Shown here piece by piece: positions 47,945 through 51,454 of a stretch of DNA of 51,454 nucleotides. Source of the DNA: Delta-02 sp964513565 (GTDB taxonomy: Bacteria; Desulfobacterota; Syntrophorhabdia; Syntrophorhabdales; Syntrophorhabdaceae); NCBI GenBank assembly GCA_964513565.1, contig CAZENE010000025.1:1-51454 (forward strand). Reading direction: 5' to 3'. A program made the position numbers and the translations under genes. Positions within the stretch are counted from its first letter, which is position 1, and every line of letters begins with the position of its first letter. Below the pieces are notes generated by a model, which saw only the letters and a program-made list of their open reading frames with translations, was not told where the DNA came from and did not search any database.

Positions 47945-48920
47945 AAAGATACAACAAGGTGTAGACCTTGACTTTGACGAAGCCGCGGTCATGTTTGACG
48001 GGATGCTCTCGGGCAGCGTGGAAGAATCCCGCATGGAGGCGATCCTCGCGGCACTGGCCGACAAAGGCGAAACCGCCGAAGAGATCGCGGCGGGGGCAAA
48101 GGTCATGTCGAAACATGCCCTGCCGGTACGTCACGCTCTCGATACCCTGCTCGATACGTGCGGCACCGGGGGTGACGGAAGCGGAAGCTTCAACATCTCC
48201 ACGGCGGCGGCAATTGTATGCAGCCTTTTCGTCCCCGTGGCCAAACACGGCAACAGGGCGATGAGCTCGAGGTCCGGTTCGGCCGACGTACTGGAAGCGC
48301 TTGGAGTGCCCATCGATCTTGAAGCACAGGAAGCATCAGAGTTCCTGGCGAAGAATAATTTCGTCTTCTTCTTTGCCCAGAGATATCATCCTGCCATGAG
48401 GTCGGTGGCAGCCGTGAGAAGAAAACTCGGCCGGAAGACCATATTCAATCTCCTGGGCCCGCTGTGCAATCCGGCACATCCCAACTGCCAGCTCATAGGC
48501 CTTTTCAGTGAGGACTTTATGATGCGGTATATGACGGCCATCGAATACATAGGGATCCCCAATGCCACGATTGTGTCAAGTAAAGACGGCCTTGACGAGA
48601 TAAGCATATCGGCCAGGACCACCTGTTGTTGCAAGAAGGGACCTTCCGTAACAATATTTGATTTTGATCCCCGGGAATTCGGCATTTACGCAGATAAAGA
48701 GAAAATACAGGGCTATGAGGCCGGGACCAACGCCGAGATCATGAAGGAGGTTTTCCGTGGCGTGAACCACAGTGACCTGAGCAACGCGATAGCTATCAAT
48801 GCGGCCTTCAGCCTCACGCTGGCAGAGGTGGAGACCGATCTCAGGAAGGCATTCCTGCTCGCGCGGGAAACGATAAAAAGCGGCAAGGTCTATGAAAAAC
48901 TGACGGAGCTTTCATCATGA
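47931..48920 (+). CDS. trpD: Anthranilate phosphoribosyltransferase
   Basis: The ATG at 47931 (or 47937) follows GTGGGGG and overlaps trpG. The product has about 329 residues with a helical N-terminus (ARMEAILAALADKGETAEEI-like), the PRPP loop DTCGTGGDGSGSFNISTAAA, KHGNRAMSSRSGSADVLEAL, FFFAQRYHPAM, RRKLGRKTIFNLLGPLCNPA and SSKDGLDEIS. It adds phosphoribose to anthranilate. All motifs are complete. Confidence 0.92.
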   Translation: MEMLEKIQQGVDLDFDEAAVMFDGMLSGSVEESRMEAILAALADKGETAEEIAAGAKVMSKHALPVRHALDTLLDTCGTGGDGSGSFNISTAAAIVCSLFVPVAKHGNRAMSSRSGSADVLEALGVPIDLEAQEASEFLAKNNFVFFFAQRYHPAMRSVAAVRRKLGRKTIFNLLGPLCNPAHPNCQLIGLFSEDFMMRYMTAIEYIGIPNATIVSSKDGLDEISISARTTCCCKKGPSVTIFDFDPREFGIYADKEKIQGYEAGTNAEIMKEVFRGVNHSDLSNAIAINAAFSLTLAEVETDLRKAFLLARETIKSGKVYEKLTELSS

Positions 48921-49639
48921 TCGATCGTATACTTGAAACAAAGAAAAAAGAAGTCGCAGCATTGCGGCACCGTGAGATCCCCCCGCGAACAAGACCGATC
49001 ATACCGTTTACTCTCAGGAAAGACGTCAACATCATTGCCGAGTTAAAGAGGAGATCGCCTTCGGCCGGCAACATAGGGGAGATAGATGACAGGAGGATCG
49101 CTGTTTATAGTCAATACGCTGCCGCCATAAGTATTCTCACTGACGCGACGTACTTCGGCGGCAGCTTCGATGTCCTGGCGAACGTGGCAGGCAAGACCAG
49201 CGTACCCATCCTCTGCAAAGATTTTATCATCGATACAAGCCAGATCGACCTTGCGTGGTCAAAAGGGGCCGACATGATACTTCTTATTGCGAGGATACTG
49301 GACGAAAATTCCCTGAAATACCTGTATGATCACGCGCACAGTCTTGGCCTTAACTGTCTCGTTGAGGTCCATGAGGCGAAAGAGCTCGAAAAGATCGCCG
49401 GTCTGAATGCCGATATTGTAGGTGTCAACACCCGTGATCTCGACACGCTTGCAATAGATTTCGATAAGGCGGAAAAGATATTGTCCTTCGTGGAAGCGCC
49501 TGTCCGAGTGGCCGAAAGCGGCATCAGATCGAGGGCGGATATCGAAAAATTTACCGGCGCCAACTGTTTCCTCATCGGGGAGACACTGATGCGCTCTACC
49601 GATCTCGAATCAACCTTTCGGGAGCTGATCTATGGTTAA
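48917..49639 (+). CDS. trpC: Indole-3-glycerol phosphate synthase
   Basis: ATGA overlap with trpD. The 240-residue barrel has RKDVNIIAELKRRSPSAGNI with the catalytic Lys, AAISILTDATYFGGSF, PILCKDFIID, GADMILLIARIL, CLVEVHEAKELEK, DIVGVNTRDLDTL, VAESGIRSR and CFLIGETLMRS. It closes the indole ring from CdRP. It is a separate protein, not fused to TrpF. Ends inside the trpF start. Confidence 0.93.
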   Translation: MIDRILETKKKEVAALRHREIPPRTRPIIPFTLRKDVNIIAELKRRSPSAGNIGEIDDRRIAVYSQYAAAISILTDATYFGGSFDVLANVAGKTSVPILCKDFIIDTSQIDLAWSKGADMILLIARILDENSLKYLYDHAHSLGLNCLVEVHEAKELEKIAGLNADIVGVNTRDLDTLAIDFDKAEKILSFVEAPVRVAESGIRSRADIEKFTGANCFLIGETLMRSTDLESTFRELIYG

Positions 49640-50210
49640 TATAAAGATATGCGGTATGACGAATTGGGAAGACTGCCAGGCGGCAGTTGATCTCGGCGTA
49701 AATTTCATCGGGTTTGTTTTTTATCGGAAAAGCGCACGATACGTTGCCCCGGAGGCTGCACGTGCTATGATCGAGCGGCTTGACGGGACCGTAAAGACCG
49801 TCGGGGTGTTCGTTGAAGGATCAGAAGGCGATATCGACAGCGTGATAAATTTTTGCGGACTCGATTATGCCCAGGTATATACCGGTCGGACCGGACCTCG
49901 CCGGATCCCGGTCTACGCGGTGGACAATTACGTTCCCGAAGTGGCTGATGACGGCCTCATTCTTTTCGACAGCTGCTCGCCGGGATTTGGAGGATCAGGT
50001 ACATCTTTCGATGCGGGCCTTCTTGCAAATCACGGTGCGCTAGGCAGGGCATTCATCGCCGGGGGCATCAGAGAAGAAAATGTGGGAGACGTCTTAAACC
50101 TCAATCCTTTTGGCGTTGATTTTGTTTCTTCCATAGAAAAATACAAAGGAAAAAAAGACCTGTTCAAAATGGAACGTTTGGTGAACAAAATAAGGGGTTA
50201 TGAAATATGA
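49632..50210 (+). CDS. trpF: Phosphoribosylanthranilate isomerase
   Basis: The 192-residue barrel starts MVNIKICGMTNWEDCQAAVD with the catalytic Cys, then VNFIGFVFYRKSARYV, VKTVGVFVEG, LDYAQVYTG, ILFDSCSPGFGGSGTSFD with the catalytic Asp, and FIAGGIREENV and GVDFVSSIEK. It isomerises PRA to CdRP. At LDYAQVYT the family has LD-x-VQLHG, so this strand has diverged. It overlaps both neighbours by a few bases. Confidence 0.9.
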   Translation: MVNIKICGMTNWEDCQAAVDLGVNFIGFVFYRKSARYVAPEAARAMIERLDGTVKTVGVFVEGSEGDIDSVINFCGLDYAQVYTGRTGPRRIPVYAVDNYVPEVADDGLILFDSCSPGFGGSGTSFDAGLLANHGALGRAFIAGGIREENVGDVLNLNPFGVDFVSSIEKYKGKKDLFKMERLVNKIRGYEI

Positions 50211-51412
50211 AAAGATACTACGGACGATACGGCGGTCAGTTTGTGCCGGAAACGCTGATCCCCGCGCTCGATGAGCTTGAAAACGCCTTTATCGGATTCA
50301 AAAAGGACAAGGAATACCAGGGGCAACTCAACGCCCTTCTCAAAGATTACGCAGGGAGGCCTACCCCCCTTTACCACGCCGAGCGGTTAAGCGGTGAGGC
50401 GGGATGCCGGGTCTTCCTGAAAAGGGAAGACCTCACGCATACGGGTTCACACAAGATCAACAATACCCTCGGCCAGATGATGCTCGCGAAATTCATGGGC
50501 AAAAAACGGATCATTGCAGAAACCGGGGCAGGCCAGCACGGGGTCGCGACGGCGACGGCCTCGGCCCTCCTCGGCCTTGAATGCGTGGTATACATGGGGA
50601 GGACCGATGTGGTCAGGCAGGGGGTCAACGTCGAACGGATGAAGCTTCTCGGTGCAACGGTCGTTCCGGTCGACAAGGGAAGCGCCACCCTGAAGAGCGC
50701 CATAAACGAAGCGCTGAGGGATTGGGTGACGAATGTCAAGGACACGCACTATCTGATCGGAAGCGTTGTGGGTCCGCATCCTTTTCCCGCAATTGTGGGT
50801 CATTTCCAGTCGGTAATCGGCCGGGAGGCGCGGTCTCAAATTATCAAAAAGACGAAACGACTGCCTGATCACGTCGTCGCCTGCGTGGGCGGGGGCAGCA
50901 ATGCCATGGGTATCTTCCGCGATTTTGTCGACGACATTGAGGTCGATCTCTTAGGTATAGAAGCTGGCGGCACCTCTTTGGAGATGGGGCGCCACGCCGC
51001 CACGCTGACGAAGGGAAGGCCGGGCATACTGCACGGCGCGATCAGTTATCTTCTCCAGGACCGATTCGGGCAGGTGGCTGATGTACATTCGATATCGGCA
51101 GGCCTCGATTATCCCGGTGTCGGACCCGAGCACAGTTTTCTCAAGGACCGGCAAAGAGTACGTTATGACGTTTGTTTTGACAGTGAAGCCCTCGATGCCT
51201 TTTCCGTTCTGAGCAGGTTAGAGGGTATCCTACCGGCGCTCGAAAGCTCCCACGCGCTTGGCTATCTCATAACCCACAAAGATCTGTTTGCCGGAAAAAC
51301 AGTTGTTCTATGCCTCTCGGGGAGAGGGGAAAAAGATATGGAGATCGTGAGAAAAGGAGGAATAATTAATATTGCAAAACATACGCAATGTAATACGACA
51401 TGCTCACTATGA
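50207..51412 (+). CDS. trpB: Tryptophan synthase beta chain
   Basis: A 401-residue TrpB1-type subunit: YGRYGGQFVPETLIPALDEL, GRPTPLYHAERLS, REDLTHTGSHKINNTLGQ with the PLP Lys, AETGAGQHGVATATASALLG, VGPHPFPAIVGHFQSVIG, CVGGGSNAMGIF, YPGVGPEHSFL and LSGRGEKDM. It joins indole and serine, normally in complex with TrpA. The last residues (about 20, ending QCNTTCSL) do not look like the typical end. The next frame, overlapping by four bases, does not resemble trpA. Confidence 0.92.
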   Translation: MKRYYGRYGGQFVPETLIPALDELENAFIGFKKDKEYQGQLNALLKDYAGRPTPLYHAERLSGEAGCRVFLKREDLTHTGSHKINNTLGQMMLAKFMGKKRIIAETGAGQHGVATATASALLGLECVVYMGRTDVVRQGVNVERMKLLGATVVPVDKGSATLKSAINEALRDWVTNVKDTHYLIGSVVGPHPFPAIVGHFQSVIGREARSQIIKKTKRLPDHVVACVGGGSNAMGIFRDFVDDIEVDLLGIEAGGTSLEMGRHAATLTKGRPGILHGAISYLLQDRFGQVADVHSISAGLDYPGVGPEHSFLKDRQRVRYDVCFDSEALDAFSVLSRLEGILPALESSHALGYLITHKDLFAGKTVVLCLSGRGEKDMEIVRKGGIINIAKHTQCNTTCSL

Positions 51413-51454
51413 GGATATATAAACCAAGAGAATTCGGTGCCCTTATCAACCGTT
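51409..51454 (+). CDS. Start of a MerR/IS607-like gene (partial)
   Basis: ATG 51409 overlaps the trpB stop (ATGA). Only 15 codons are visible: MRIYKPREFGALINR. This resembles the N-terminal MerR-type helix-turn-helix of IS607-family serine recombinases, which commonly open with (M)YKPKEF--L--. It does not look like TrpA. The fragment is too short for certainty and runs off the window. Confidence 0.3.
   Translation, partial: MRIYKPREFGALINR

Noticed and set aside
1..51454. CRISPR arrays, tRNA or rRNA genes
   Set aside because: No regularly spaced direct repeats and no cloverleaf or rRNA-like sequence were noticed, although this was read by eye and a covariance search was not possible.

Overview
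The window looks like chromosomal DNA of a strictly anaerobic, syntroph-like deltaproteobacterium (Desulfobacterota, possibly near Syntrophorhabdus). The evidence is the mix of soluble NADH-dehydrogenase/glutamate-synthase-type flavoproteins, many sigma-54 activators, and one long aromatic amino acid supercluster with attenuators. The taxonomic guess is inference; no rRNA or tRNA gene was seen.

Region 1 (1-9850) is an accessory and decaying zone. It holds a remnant of a Y-family DNA polymerase, a DUF429 gene followed by nested inverted repeats, several small proteins (two with apparent frameshifts), a zinc-ribbon/ERCC4 nuclease fusion, an AbiV-like protein, a broken type IV pilin locus, an ankyrin fragment, a complete AbiE type IV toxin-antitoxin pair with its own promoter and palindromes, a sugar-isomerase gene cut by an IS3-family (IS2-like) remnant, and a truncated primase-polymerase gene.

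Region 2 (9880-19360) is a redox operon. A soluble histidine kinase and a sigma-54 activator precede a candidate -24/-12 promoter. Then come a Cys-rich small protein, a NuoE-like subunit, a 1081-residue NuoF-GltD fusion, a NuoG/HoxU-like ferredoxin and an FMN glutamate-synthase-like subunit. Together they look like a soluble multi-flavin NAD(P)H oxidoreductase, possibly electron-bifurcating or transhydrogenating.

Region 3 (19480-24490, minus strand) holds a K+/H+ antiporter, a double-domain universal stress protein, two small unknown genes and a FemAB-like acyltransferase.

Region 4 (24630-36810) is the most unusual part and may be an undescribed system. A membrane histidine kinase and an NtrC-type activator are followed by genes behind near-consensus -24/-12 promoters. 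Three of these promoters have upstream 15-bp dyads of the form GTTG-N5-TGCAAC, often paired 20 bp apart. The genes are two paralogous helical proteins, each with a similar covarying 5' leader hairpin, an extra MreB, two MORN/YwqK-like proteins, two Rnk-like proteins, an RpoD/RpoS-like sigma factor, tiny basic proteins, a 2H phosphoesterase, two unknown proteins, and (minus strand) a phosphotyrosine-phosphatase-like protein whose nucleophilic Cys is Ser. The set looks like a duplicated module under one sigma-54 two-component system that also feeds a sigma-70-type factor.

Region 5 (37010-51454) starts with a receiver gene broken by an in-frame TAG. The aromatic supercluster follows: aro leader peptide and attenuator, DAHP synthase, aroB, aroD, aroE-aroK fusion, aroA, aroC, pheA, tyrA, then trp leader peptide and attenuator, trpE, G, D, C, F, B. 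Most genes overlap by a few bases. After trpB the next reading frame does not look like trpA; its 15 visible residues resemble a MerR/IS607-type DNA-binding N-terminus.
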